Below, in pieces: positions 1-9,282 of a stretch of DNA of 64,000 nt. The stretch lies in NCBI GenBank assembly GCA_902167985.1, contig CABHNZ010000010.1, forward strand, positions 124,001 to 188,000, given 5' to 3'. Positions within the stretch are counted from its first letter, which is position 1. Every line of letters starts with the position of its first letter. The notes beneath the pieces are model-generated. The model was not told the DNA's origin, did no database searches, and worked only from the letters and a program-made list of their open reading frames with translations. Source of the DNA: Shinella sp. UYSO24. Lineage in GTDB: Bacteria; Pseudomonadota; Alphaproteobacteria; Rhizobiales; Rhizobiaceae. A program made the translations under genes and the position numbers.

Positions 1-1
1 G

Positions 2-829
2 CTCGGCAATACGGCAGCGCCACCGCTGATGGCGTTGCTGATGTACCATTTCGAATGGCGCGGTGCCTTCTTCATCCTTGGCGCCGTCACGCTTGTGTGG
101 GTTGTCGTCTGGTTCACCACCTACAGGGATGATCCGCGGCAGGCACGCGGCATTACACAAAAGGAACTGGATGAACTGCCGAAGCCGCAGCCGACGTCAG
201 CGAAAGCGCCGTGGGGCCGGCTGGTGAAGGCGATGCTGCCGGCAACCTTCATCTATCTCTGCGTCAGTGCGTCATTCTGGACCTTCTGGACATGGTTGCC
301 CTCCTATTTCATGGAGTCCTACCATCTCAACCTGGGCAGCTCGGCGATATTCACCCTTGGTGTCCTCTTCGCAGGCGTTTTCGGCGACATCTTCGGCGGC
401 TGGAGCAGCGATGCCATCCTGCGATGGACAGGGAATATCCGTCTTGCCCGCGCAGGTCTGGTCAGCGTGACAATGGTGCTGGCGGCTGCAACCGTTGCGC
501 CGGTGCTGTTTCTCAATGACTTGAACTCGGCTGCCATCGCGCTGGCACTCGCCTTCTTCTTCACCCGTGCATCCGTTTCGCCGCTCTGGGCCGTCTGCAC
601 CGAAATTGCCCCAAGCTGGGCCGGCTCTGCCGGCGGCATCCTGAACACGGGATCGGCGGTTTCCTCCATCATCGCGCCGCTCGCCTTCGGCTATATCGCG
701 GATCTGACCGGCAACCTCTCCACCCCGTTCATCTGCTCGATCCTGCTCTTGTTGCTCGGCGCCGTGACGACAATATGGATGCGGCCGGACCGGCCTCTGA
801 AGGATCAGGCAGGGGCTATGCCTGCCTGA
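2..829 (+). CDS. MFS transporter, ACS-family-like (5' end outside window)
   Basis: This is the C-terminal part (about 275 residues) of a major facilitator superfamily permease; the reading frame is open from base 2 and the start lies before the window. At least six strongly hydrophobic segments are visible. The stretch YRDDPRQARGITQKELDELP after the first helices is typical of the loop after the sixth helix in anion:cation symporters (ACS family: hexuronate, galactonate and related organic acids). The family assignment is by recognition and the substrate is unknown. It ends 378 bases before a polyol/alcohol dehydrogenase operon on the same strand, so it may carry a related substrate or product, which is inference. 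Confidence 0.85.
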   Translation, partial: LGNTAAPPLMALLMYHFEWRGAFFILGAVTLVWVVVWFTTYRDDPRQARGITQKELDELPKPQPTSAKAPWGRLVKAMLPATFIYLCVSASFWTFWTWLPSYFMESYHLNLGSSAIFTLGVLFAGVFGDIFGGWSSDAILRWTGNIRLARAGLVSVTMVLAAATVAPVLFLNDLNSAAIALALAFFFTRASVSPLWAVCTEIAPSWAGSAGGILNTGSAVSSIIAPLAFGYIADLTGNLSTPFICSILLLLLGAVTTIWMRPDRPLKDQAGAMPA

Positions 830-1207
830 CGCAGACCCTCCCGCCAACCGAACCACTTGGGTGGTGGTGGTGTAAAGCGACGGCTCCGGTCGCGACGATG
901 GACATTCGGCGGCGGCTCTGTGGAAAAACGCAGGGGCGCCGTCGCTGTGTTTCAGACCAGCACATGGTTGGGGGATGAAACCCTTGGTTGGTAATTTTGT
1001 GCAGGAATGGCCAAATTTCGGAACGATTTCCAAATGTACTATTATTGCGCGATAACCCTACCGGAAAACTCATGAAATAGCCGGAAAACCAAGGGCATAT
1101 GAGCCATGCGCGACAGAGTGTCGCGCGCTGATTTATCGTTGAATAATACTATTTATCGCGCCTGTGCGGGTCTATAGCGATTGGACCAACTGCTAATAGG
1201 TCTACCA
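830..1207. other. Intergenic region upstream of dehydrogenase operon
   Basis: No credible coding sequence is seen in these 378 bases. The right half is AT-rich compared with its surroundings. The 9-mer CCGGAAAAC is repeated directly at 1061-1069 and 1081-1089, which is a 20-base (two helical turns) spacing, and related TACTATT-rich stretches occur near 1037 and 1147. This probably holds the promoter and regulator sites of the downstream dehydrogenase operon; the regulator is not identified. Confidence 0.4.
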
Positions 1208-1723
1208 ATGCCCCACCAGAAATCGCTTGCGGCCGTCAATCTCGGTCGTCGCCGAATGCTCCAGGGCGCGACAGCACTTGCCGCGGTCTCAATTCTGCCT
1301 TTCTCCTCCCAAGCCTTTGCCCAGCAAGCCGGTTCGATCGCCGACTTCACCACCGTCTCGCAATTCCTGACGGGCCGTTCGGGCCTTTCGACCGCTTTTG
1401 CCCAGGCGCTTTGGGCAGCCTTCACGAAGACGGACGCCGAGTTTCCGACGAAAATCTCAACGCTCGCCAAATTCATTTCAGACAATCATTCGACAGCCTC
1501 CGGCCTTGCCGCACAGCTTTCTGCCGATGCCTCGGCCAAGTCCATTGCCGGCCTGCCTCAGGCCATTTTGAGCGGCTGGTACCTCGGCGTGGTCGGCAAC
1601 GGTGCCGACGCGATCTGCGTCACCTATACCGAAGCGCTTGCCAACCAGAATGTCGCGGATGTTCTGAGGCCCCCGAGCTATTCCTTCGGCTCCTACGGTA
1701 CCTGGGCTGCAAAGCCCGTCTGA
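1208..1723 (+). CDS. Membrane-bound sorbitol/alcohol dehydrogenase small subunit (FAD-SLDH family), Tat-exported
   Basis: A 171-residue protein of the family annotated as the small subunit of membrane-bound FAD-dependent D-sorbitol dehydrogenase (similar in role to the gluconate 2-dehydrogenase gamma chain). The N-terminus has a twin-arginine signal: LGRRRML followed by a hydrophobic stretch and a cleavage-like SQAFAQ, so it should be folded in the cytoplasm and exported, usually together with the flavoprotein. A TTG at 1181 is in frame, but the ATG at 1208 gives the better signal peptide. It is the first of three genes (small subunit, GMC flavoprotein, triheme cytochrome c), the usual order for this enzyme. 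In the family it is needed for assembly and secretion of the large subunit. The substrate cannot be told from sequence. Confidence 0.82.
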   Translation: MPHQKSLAAVNLGRRRMLQGATALAAVSILPFSSQAFAQQAGSIADFTTVSQFLTGRSGLSTAFAQALWAAFTKTDAEFPTKISTLAKFISDNHSTASGLAAQLSADASAKSIAGLPQAILSGWYLGVVGNGADAICVTYTEALANQNVADVLRPPSYSFGSYGTWAAKPV

Positions 1724-1754
1724 TTTTCCCATCCGTATTTGAAAGTTTCTATCC

Positions 1755-3358
1755 ATGGCAGACGTTATTTCCACGGACGTGGTCGTAGTCGGTTCCGGGG
1801 TCGTCGGATCGTTGCTGGCACGCAAGCTGGCGCTTGCAGGGCGCGAGGTCCTGATGCTCGAGGCCGGCCCCAATATCGAGCGCGACGAGATCGTGTCGAA
1901 TTTCCGCCGCTCGCCTCGCAAGGGCGATTTCATGTCACCCTATCCCAATTCGGAATTTGCGCCGTTCCCGGATTATCAGCCGCAGGACAATGGCTATCTG
2001 GAGCAGACCGGTCCCAAGCCCTACAAGCCGGAATATATCCGTGTCGTCGGCGGCACGAGCTGGCACTGGGCAGCCCAGGCCTGGCGTCTCGTGCCGAATG
2101 ATTTCCGGATCAAGTCGGCCTATGGCGTCGGTCGCGACTGGCCGATTTCCTATGATGACCTTGAGCCTTATTACCACGAGGCCGAAATTCTCTGGGGCGT
2201 CTCGGGGCCGGAAGAGATGGCCAAGTATTCGCCGCGCAGCAAGCCTTTCCCGATGCCGGGCGTGGTGAAATCCTATCTCGAAGAGCGCGTCACCGAGCGG
2301 CTTGCACCGAAATACGAGGTGCTGACCAACACGACCGGCCGCAACAGCCTTCCCTATGACGGCCGTCCGCAATGCTGCGGCAACAATAACTGCATGCCGA
2401 TCTGTCCGATCGATGCCCAGTATCACGGAGGTCTTGCTGCCAAGGCCGCCGAGGCCGCCGGCGCCAGCTGGTGACGAAGGCCGTCGTCTACAAGCTGGAG
2501 CATGACAAGAAGGGCAAGATCGTCGCGCTTCACTACTACGACTGGAACAAGGTGTCCCATCGGGTCGAGGCGGAAACCTTCGTCCTGGCCGCCAACGCCA
2601 TCGAGACACCGAAAATCCTGTTCATGTCGGCAGATGACATGTTCCCCAACGGTCTTGGCAACAATAACGACCAGCTTGGCCGCCATCTGATGGACCATCC
2701 GTCCAACTCGGCGACCTTCTATGTCGATGAGCCGATCTGGCCGGGACGCGGGCCGATGAGCCCGTCCTCCATCCAGCAGTTGCGCGATGGTGCCTTCCGC
2801 TCCGAACATGCGGCATTCCGTATCGACCTGTCCAACTCCTCGCGCGTTGCCTCCGTCACGGCGGCCGCGATCAAGGAAGGCCTGACCGGCAAGGCGCTCG
2901 ACGATGCGATCCGCTACCGCGCCTCGCATGAACTCAGCATCAAGAACGTGCTGGAACAGCTGCCGGATCCGAACAACCGCGTGATGCTGAGCAAGACCAA
3001 GAAAGACGCGCTCGGCCTGCCGGTCCCGTCCTTCTCCTATTCCTTCGACGATTATGTCGAGCGCGGCATGCAGGCTTCGCTTGCGGTCTATGCGGAAATG
3101 GCTTCGATGCTCGGCGCCACCGACGTGCGGTATTCGGCGCCCGGTTCCTACAGCAACAACCAGCATATCACCGGCACGCTTGCCATGGGCACGGATCCGA
3201 AGACCTCCGTCACCGATCATGTCGGCCGGGCCTGGGATTTCTCCAACCTCTACATGGCTTCCACCGGCGTGATGCCGACGGTTGCCACGGCCAATTCGAC
3301 GTTGACGGCAAGCGCGCTCAGCCTGCGCACCGCCGATGCGATCCTTGGCAAGATTTGA
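1755..3358 (+). CDS. GMC oxidoreductase, flavoprotein subunit of membrane dehydrogenase (frameshift near 2462)
   Basis: This is the catalytic FAD subunit, about 534 residues once a single missing base near 2460-2465 (CCC read as CC) is restored; the first frame stops at 2474. Residues 11-24 carry the FAD-binding VVGSGVVGSLLARK motif, and the C-terminal half has the GMC active-site region HITGTLAMG. A cysteine cluster at residues 207-217 (CCGNNNCMPIC, i.e. CC-x4-C-x3-C) matches the three-iron cluster site described for FAD-dependent glucose dehydrogenases of Burkholderia, so electrons probably pass FAD to Fe-S to cytochrome c. It lies 31 bases after the small subunit and 11 bases before the cytochrome. 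It should oxidise a sugar, polyol or alcohol in the periplasm; the substrate is unknown. All motifs are intact, so the break is probably a sequencing artefact. Confidence 0.88.
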
Positions 3359-3369
3359 GGAGCGGATCG

Positions 3370-4750
3370 ATGACACTCACAAAATCGCTCGCTTCCCTCA
3401 TCTTTGCCGGCCTGTCGCTGTTTGCCGGATCTGCGCTTGCGCAGGATGCTGCCGATCCGGCGCTTGTCGCCAAAGGCAAATATCTTGCCATCGCCGGGGA
3501 CTGCGGCGCCTGCCACACCACCGAGAATGGCCGGCCATTCGCCGGCGGCCTGGCACTTGCCTCGCCGCTCGGCCAGATCTTCAGCACCAACATCACGCCA
3601 TCGAAGCAGTTCGGTATCGGCAATTACTCGCTTGAGGATTTCGACCGCGCGGTTCGCCATGGCGTGCGCAAGGATGGGGCCAATCTCTATCCGGCCATGC
3701 CCTATACCGCCTATTCGAGCGTCAGCGACGACGATATCAAGGCGCTCTACGCCTATTTCATGCATGGGGTTGAACCCGTGGATGAGGTGGGGCCGCGCAC
3801 GAGCCTGCCGTTCCCGTTCAACATCCGCCTGTCGATGATGGGCTGGAACCTGATCTTCGCCCACGACAAGCCGTTTGCGGCCGATCCGTCCAAGTCGGCG
3901 CAGTGGAACCGTGGCGCCTATCTGGCGGAAGGGCTTGCCCACTGCTCGACCTGCCACACGCCGCGCAACTTCCTGATGGCGGAAGAGGGCGGCAAGGCAC
4001 TTGGCGGTGCATCGCTCGGCACCTGGTTTGCGCCCAATATCACCTCCGACGCAGTGGCTGGTATCGGCAAGTGGTCTGTCGATGACATCGCGGCCTATCT
4101 CTCCACCGGTCGCTCGCCGACCGGTTCGCAGGCCGGTGGCCCGATGCTGGAGGCGATCGACAAGAGCTTCAGCAAGCTCGACGCCAAGGATGTGAAGGCG
4201 ATTGCCACCTATATCCATGGTGTTGCCGCCCAGTCGATGAACGCTGCCCCGGGCAAGCCCGTCACGACGGCGCCGGTTCTTACCGATTCGCCTGATGACC
4301 GGCAGTGCCTCCGAAGGTGCGACGCTCTACAGCGATCACTGCGCCACCTGCCATCAGGTCAGCGGCGAGGGCAGAAACGGCCTGCCGGCGCTGTTCGACA
4401 ATGCCGCCCTCGTGCATCGTCCGACGGCAGACAATGTCGCTATGGCCGTGATGGATGGACTTGTTCCGCATAGCGGTCAGGCCATGCCGGCATTCAAGGC
4501 CGTTCTGAACGATGGTGAGGTTGCGCAGCTGACCAACTATGTTCTGGCCACCTTCGGCGATAGCGGCCTCCACATCACGCAGGAGCGGGTTTCCGAACTG
4601 CGTGCCGGGGGCGCTTCATCGCCGCTTCTGGACGTGGCGCAGCTCGGCGTTTTCGTCGGCGGCCCCGTCTTCCTCGTTCTCTTCGTGATCCTCGTCATTC
4701 TGGTGGCCAACCGCCGGTATCTGATGGCGGGCCCCACAAGGCGGGCATGA
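3370..4750 (+). CDS. Triheme cytochrome c subunit of membrane dehydrogenase (frameshift near 4285)
   Basis: About 460 residues after correction. The signal peptide ends in SALAQ. Three haem c attachment sites are present: CGACH (near 3511), CSTCH (near 3946) and CATCH (near 4339). A hydrophobic C-terminal helix after about 4640, followed by NRRYL, should anchor it in the membrane. This is the family of the alcohol/gluconate/sorbitol dehydrogenase cytochrome subunit, which passes electrons from the flavoprotein to ubiquinone. The ATG at 3370 is preceded by GAGGAG, which overlaps the stop of the GMC gene. Between the second and third haem domain the frame changes by one extra (or two missing) bases at about 4280-4295. 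A terminator follows at 4777. Confidence 0.88.
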
Positions 4751-4776
4751 GGCGCGACAGGCTGAAAACCGAAGAT

Positions 4777-4805
4777 AAGGGCCGGAGCATTGCTACGGCC
4801 CTTTT
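4777..4805 (+). terminator. Rho-independent terminator after dehydrogenase operon
   Basis: The 8-base arms AAGGGCCG and CGGCCCTT pair perfectly around an 11-base loop and run into TT. It sits between the converging cytochrome c gene (stop 4750) and the LysR gene (stop 4821), so it may work in both directions. Confidence 0.75.
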
Positions 4806-4820
4806 GCGTTGAGGCAGGCT

Positions 4821-5800
4821 TTATGGTCTCGGCTTGGCGGGGGGCGTGCCCGGGCGCGAGATATCGAGATCGAGCGAGGGATAGAGCGTGCCGATCGCGG
4901 TCACATCGGCCTGAAGCTCGGCGATCATCCAGTCGCGCACCTGGGAGACGATCGGCCGCCGCGGCTTGTCGCGCAGCCGCACAAGATGGCAAAGCCGCCC
5001 GTGACCATCAGCTGCTCGCGGGCCGGGACGAGTGTGCCGGTCGCAAGCCAGTGGCCGACGACGTTCAGCCAGCCGAGGGCAACGCCCTGGCCAAGCAGCG
5101 CCGCCTGCACGACGATGGCGTAGTCGGAAAACAGCATCGAATTCTGCGCATCGCCGCCATTGGCCGGGGTGAACAGTTCCGACCAGTTCGGCTGCGCATC
5201 ACTCAGGTTGATCATCGTGTCGGGCACGCGATCGATAGCCCCCTTGTCCGCACCGGCATGGCCCTCCAGATAGCCGGGACTGCAGATCGGCAGCAGAATT
5301 TCCGGCATGACGAATGCCGCCTCATGGCGCTCGTCGGCGCCATCGACGAAGCGCATGCCAAGATCGACGTCGTTCACCGGGCCGGACAAGGCCCCCATCA
5401 CCAGCTGGAAACGCAGGTCGACGCCCGGAAACTGTTTCTTGAACCGCGCCATCTTCGGCATCATCCAATGGGTTGTGAAGCTGGTGGAGACTGAGAGCGA
5501 GACGGTTTCCATGCCGGTGCGGCGATCCTCGATCGCCCTGATGGCGCCCTCTATGCCGGCAAAGCCGCGGGCGATCGCATCGAAGAGAAGCTGCCCCGTT
5601 TCCGTCAGCGCCACCCCGCCCGGCTGGCGAAGAAACAGTATCGTTCCAAGATGTTCCTCAAGACGCGAGACCATGCGGCTCACCGCCGCCGGGGTCACGT
5701 TGAGCTCATCGGATGCGCGGGAAAAGCTGCCGCAGCGGGCGGCAGCCTCGAAGGTGAAAAGGCCATTCATCGAAGGCAGGGAGCGGCGCAGGAATGTCAT
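4821..5800 (-). CDS. LysR-family regulator, GcvA-like (frameshift near 4970)
   Basis: A LysR-type regulator of about 326 residues. The N-terminal helix-turn-helix includes FEAAARCGSFSRASDELNVT and PAAVSRMVSRLE, typical of the GcvA branch, followed by the usual effector-binding domain. The frame breaks near 4970, where TTT probably should be TTTT; restoring it gives the expected ending (PIVSQVRDWMIAEL) and a stop at 4821. The start is taken at the ATG at 5800; an in-frame ATG at 5815 is also possible but lies inside the dyad at 5800-5812. It is divergent from the polyamine-type operon at 6033, which it probably controls (inference from position). Confidence 0.85.
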
Positions 5801-5812
5801 TACATTATGTAA
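5800..5812. promoter_or_regulatory. LysR-type T-N11-A dyad
   Basis: TTACATTATGTAA is a perfect inverted repeat with a one-base centre, and it fits the T-N11-A form of LysR boxes. It overlaps the candidate start codons of the LysR gene, so it probably serves autoregulation and control of the divergent operon starting at 6033. Confidence 0.5.
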
Positions 5813-6032
5813 CATCTCTTGGACTTTTTTTCAATTGCGCATCCCGGTCTTGTTTGGTCTCTTGATGGCCAACGAGGGCGCCAGACCCTCCGATCAATCA
5901 GGGGAACGTGACGGATTGGCATCGTGCCGTTGCTTTGCGCGGCGGGCTTCAAATCTGCTCTTCGTTCTATAGACACGAGTTGTCGCAGCCTCGGTTTTCG
6001 CCGGGGATGCCGGAATTTTCTAGTGGAATCAT

Positions 6033-7124
6033 ATGATTGAGCAGCTGAATAGAGATCGTGTGGGCGTTTCGATCAAGGACGCCGTCAAGAGCTACGGAAT
6101 TTTCCGTGCCCTCGATAATGTCAGTCTGGATGTCGCTCCGGGCGAGTTCGTGTCGATCCTCGGTCCGTCCGGCTCAGGCAAGACGACATTGCTCGGTCTT
6201 CTCGGCGGCTTTGTGCAGCCGACATCCGGCTCGATCTGGCTTGGCGATCGCGATATTACATTTGAGCCACCACACAAGCGCGACATCGGCATCGTCTTCC
6301 AGAGCTATGCGCTGTTTCCGCATATGAGCGTGGGCGAGAACATCACGTTTCCGCTGCGCGCCCGCCGCCTGCCGAAGTCGACATGGCCGGACAAGCTGAA
6401 GGCGGCTCTCGATATGGTCGAGCTGTCGGGCTACGAGAACCGGCGCATTCATGAATTGTCCGGTGGCCAGCGACAGCGCGTGGCACTGGCCCGCGCGATG
6501 ATCTTCGAGCCGGGCCTCATCCTCATGGACGAGCCTCTCTCGGCGCTCGACAAGCAGCTGCGCGAGACGATGCAGATCGAGTTGAAGCGCCTTCACCATC
6601 GTCTCGGCGCCACGATCGTCTATGTCACGCATGATCAGCGCGAAGCGCTGACGATGAGCGATCGGGTGGCGATCATGCACAAGGGTCGGCTGGTGCAGGT
6701 CGATACGCCGGAGCGCCTGCACGACCATCCTGCCAATGCCTTCGTCGCCCGGTTCATCGGCGAGGCGACCTTGCTCCCGGTGCGCCGCCAGAACGATACG
6801 GATGTCCTGCTCGGCGATCAGGTGCTGAAGATGGCGCATCGCGTGCCGGATGCGGGGAGCCTGCACCTCGTCGTCCATGCCGAAAAGCTCTTTGTCGCCG
6901 AGGGAAGCCAGGCCGAAGGCTGCAACAGGCTGGCCGGTACCGTCACCGACACGCTTTACCAGGGCGAAAGCATCCGTGTGTTCGTCCGGCTCGATAGCGG
7001 GGGCGATCTCAGCTTCCGTCTTGCGAGCAATCATGCCGGCCGTGCGCTTCTCAAGGCGCCGGGCGAAACCATCGCACTCGCACTTCACCCGGAAGACACG
7101 GTGATCGTTCCCGAGGCGGACTGA
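6033..7124 (+). CDS. ABC transporter ATP-binding protein, polyamine type (PotA-like)
   Basis: A 363-residue nucleotide-binding subunit. Walker A GPSGSGKTT is at residues 44-52, the Q-loop at VFQSYALFPHM, the signature LSGGQRQRVALARA from residue 142, Walker B LILMDEP at 162-168, and the switch histidine in YVTHDQREALT. A C-terminal TOBE-like domain follows (about residues 240-360). The overall form is that of spermidine/putrescine importers. It is the first gene of an operon that also contains the binding protein (9283) and two permeases (10348, 11224), with catabolic enzymes inserted between. It energises import of an amine-type substrate; polyamine specificity is inferred from family only. 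Confidence 0.9.
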   Translation: MIEQLNRDRVGVSIKDAVKSYGIFRALDNVSLDVAPGEFVSILGPSGSGKTTLLGLLGGFVQPTSGSIWLGDRDITFEPPHKRDIGIVFQSYALFPHMSVGENITFPLRARRLPKSTWPDKLKAALDMVELSGYENRRIHELSGGQRQRVALARAMIFEPGLILMDEPLSALDKQLRETMQIELKRLHHRLGATIVYVTHDQREALTMSDRVAIMHKGRLVQVDTPERLHDHPANAFVARFIGEATLLPVRRQNDTDVLLGDQVLKMAHRVPDAGSLHLVVHAEKLFVAEGSQAEGCNRLAGTVTDTLYQGESIRVFVRLDSGGDLSFRLASNHAGRALLKAPGETIALALHPEDTVIVPEAD

Positions 7125-7161
7125 ACCATCCCATTCGATACACTCAACAAGGACGAAGACT

Positions 7162-7893
7162 ATGCAACTGACACAATTCAAGGTCATGACCTTCGACGTG
7201 GTCGGCACTTTGATTGATTTCGAGACGGGCGTGCTCAATGCCGTGCGTGCGCTCGGCGGCGACAAGGCGGCCAAGGCGAGCGACGACGAGATTTTCGAGC
7301 CCTACAAGCGCGGCCGCGACAAGTTCTATGGCCGCTCTTCCTTCGCGATGAAGGATGTCTATCTTTCGCTGGCCAACGAACTCGGCTTCAAGAATGACGA
7401 CGCGACGGCTGAAGCCTTTCAGCTTGCGGTTCTGCGCTGGCCGGCTTTCGTCGACTCGGTCGAAGCTCTGGCCCGGCTGCGCAAGAATTTCCGCCTCGTT
7501 GCCATGACGAATGCCGACCGCACGGCCTTCTCTGCCTATTCCGATACGCTCGGCAACCCGTTCCACGACAGCGTCACCTGCGACGAAGCCGGCTGCGCCA
7601 AGCCCAATCCGCAGTTCTTCGCCTTCAACAAGGGGCGCCAGTCCGCCTTTGGCTTCAAGCAGTCCGAAATCCTGCATGTGGCGCAGAGCCAGCATCACGA
7701 CATCGGCGTGGCCCGTGAACTCGGCTACACGACCTGCTGGATCGAGCGTCGCCAGGGCCAGGAAGGTTTCGGCGGCACGCCGGTTCCGAAGGTCGTCACC
7801 AAGCCGGATTTCCACTTCTCGTCGCTGAAGCAGCTGGCCGATGCGGTGGATGCGGCACTGGCCGCCGGTACCGGCACGGCTGTGGCAGCCTGA
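7162..7893 (+). CDS. HAD-superfamily hydrolase, haloacid dehalogenase type II-like
   Basis: A 243-residue HAD protein. Motif I is FDVVGTLID with the nucleophile Asp12, motif II is AMTNAD, motif III has the lysine in CAKPNPQFF, and motif IV is the AQSQHHDIGVA variant typical of the type II 2-haloacid dehalogenase group. AAGGA precedes the ATG. It lies inside a polyamine-type transport and oxidation operon, so a dehalogenase role is not implied; a phosphatase or related hydrolytic step on the imported compound is as likely. Fold confident, substrate unknown. Confidence 0.85.
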   Translation: MQLTQFKVMTFDVVGTLIDFETGVLNAVRALGGDKAAKASDDEIFEPYKRGRDKFYGRSSFAMKDVYLSLANELGFKNDDATAEAFQLAVLRWPAFVDSVEALARLRKNFRLVAMTNADRTAFSAYSDTLGNPFHDSVTCDEAGCAKPNPQFFAFNKGRQSAFGFKQSEILHVAQSQHHDIGVARELGYTTCWIERRQGQEGFGGTPVPKVVTKPDFHFSSLKQLADAVDAALAAGTGTAVAA

Positions 7894-7915
7894 CAGCAAG
7901 AGAGCGAACCGACCG

Positions 7916-9220
7916 ATGAGCGCTTATCCGCCTCTCCCCGACATCCTCTCGCTTTGGCAGGAGACGACGGCAAGCCGTCCGGTCTTCGACCGGCTGTCGG
8001 GTGATTGCCAATATGATGTCGCGATCATCGGCGGCGGCTATACGGGTCTGTCCACGGCGCGCTATCTCGCCCGCCGTGGGCTCAATCCGGTCGTGCTTGA
8101 GGCAAGCCGGATCGGCTGGGGCGCAAGCGGCCGCAATGGCGGTGTCGTATCGGGCAAATTCCGGCTGTCATTCGCCGATATCGCGGCCCGTCACGGGATC
8201 GATACGGCAAGACGCATGCATGATCTCGGCATAGAGGCCATCGATCACGTCGGCGAACTGGTCGAGGATTACAGCATTCAGGCAGCAGATTATCGCCCCT
8301 CAGGGTCGCTGCGCTGCGCTCATAACGGCGTCTCGCTCGATTGCCTGAAGAAGGAAGTGGCGTGGCTGCGCGGCTCGCTGGGCGATCACGCCTGCTCCAT
8401 CCTGTCACCGGAAGAGATGGCGGTCGAGACAGGCTCCCGTGACTTCGTCGGCGGCATGCTCAATACCCATGGTGGCGTCATTCATCCGTTGAATTTCGTC
8501 CTCGGCATGGCGTCGGGCCTTCGTGCGGCCGGCATTGCCATCCATGAGAACACGCCCGTCGTTGCGCTTCGGCGGGATGGTTCGGGTATTCTCCTTGAGA
8601 CGCCGCATGGCGTGGTTTCGGCCCGGCAAGTGGTGATCGCGACCAATTCCTATTCCGACCTGACGCCGGCCACGGCTGCGGTCCGAACGTCGATCATTCC
8701 CTTTCGTTCGGCCATGATCGCCACCGAGCCGCTTGCCGGCACGGCAGGCGCGGCACTTCTGTCGAAGGGGCGAAGCTATACCGAGACCCGCCGAATGATG
8801 CGCTGGTTCCGCAAGGCAGGTGATCGGCTCATGTATGGCGGTCGCGGAGCGTTCGGCAAAACGGATTCCGAAAGCGCCTTTGCCGCGCTCCACAAGGCCA
8901 TGGTTCGCCAGTTTCCGGAACTGGCATCGGTCGCGATCACCCATAGGTGGTCCGGCCTCGTCGCCATGACGATGGACAGTATTCCGCATCTCGGGCGGCT
9001 GGACGACCGGGTCGTCTATGCCGTCGGCTATAACGGCACGGGCGTGGCCATGGCCTCCAATATGGGCCGTCACGTCGCCGCGCTGATTGCAGGCGAAAAG
9101 CCCGATCTGGGGCTTCTCACCACCGAGGCGCTCAAGCCCGTACCCTTTTATCCCATCAGGGAACCAGCCGTCCGGCTTGTCGCCGGCTGGTACCAGTTCC
9201 TGGATGCAATCGGGCGGTAA
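7916..9220 (+). CDS. FAD-dependent oxidoreductase (DAO family), gamma-glutamylputrescine oxidase-like
   Basis: A 434-residue flavoprotein of the D-amino-acid-oxidase (DAO) family. The dinucleotide-binding IIGGGYTGLSTARYLARRG is at about residues 38-56, followed by WGASGRNGG, a hallmark of the PuuB/OrdL group of amine oxidases. The C-terminal GYNGTGVAMASNMGR completes the FAD site. The ATG at 7916 follows the HAD stop by 22 bases. Family members oxidise secondary or primary amines such as gamma-glutamylputrescine. Together with the neighbouring amine-type ABC transporter and aldehyde dehydrogenase this suggests oxidative deamination of the imported amine (inference). Confidence 0.87.
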   Translation: MSAYPPLPDILSLWQETTASRPVFDRLSGDCQYDVAIIGGGYTGLSTARYLARRGLNPVVLEASRIGWGASGRNGGVVSGKFRLSFADIAARHGIDTARRMHDLGIEAIDHVGELVEDYSIQAADYRPSGSLRCAHNGVSLDCLKKEVAWLRGSLGDHACSILSPEEMAVETGSRDFVGGMLNTHGGVIHPLNFVLGMASGLRAAGIAIHENTPVVALRRDGSGILLETPHGVVSARQVVIATNSYSDLTPATAAVRTSIIPFRSAMIATEPLAGTAGAALLSKGRSYTETRRMMRWFRKAGDRLMYGGRGAFGKTDSESAFAALHKAMVRQFPELASVAITHRWSGLVAMTMDSIPHLGRLDDRVVYAVGYNGTGVAMASNMGRHVAALIAGEKPDLGLLTTEALKPVPFYPIREPAVRLVAGWYQFLDAIGR

Positions 9221-9282
9221 GACCCGACATCTGCATGCCAACAGGGGCGACAAGGCCCCGTCGTCAAAGAGGAGAACAACGA

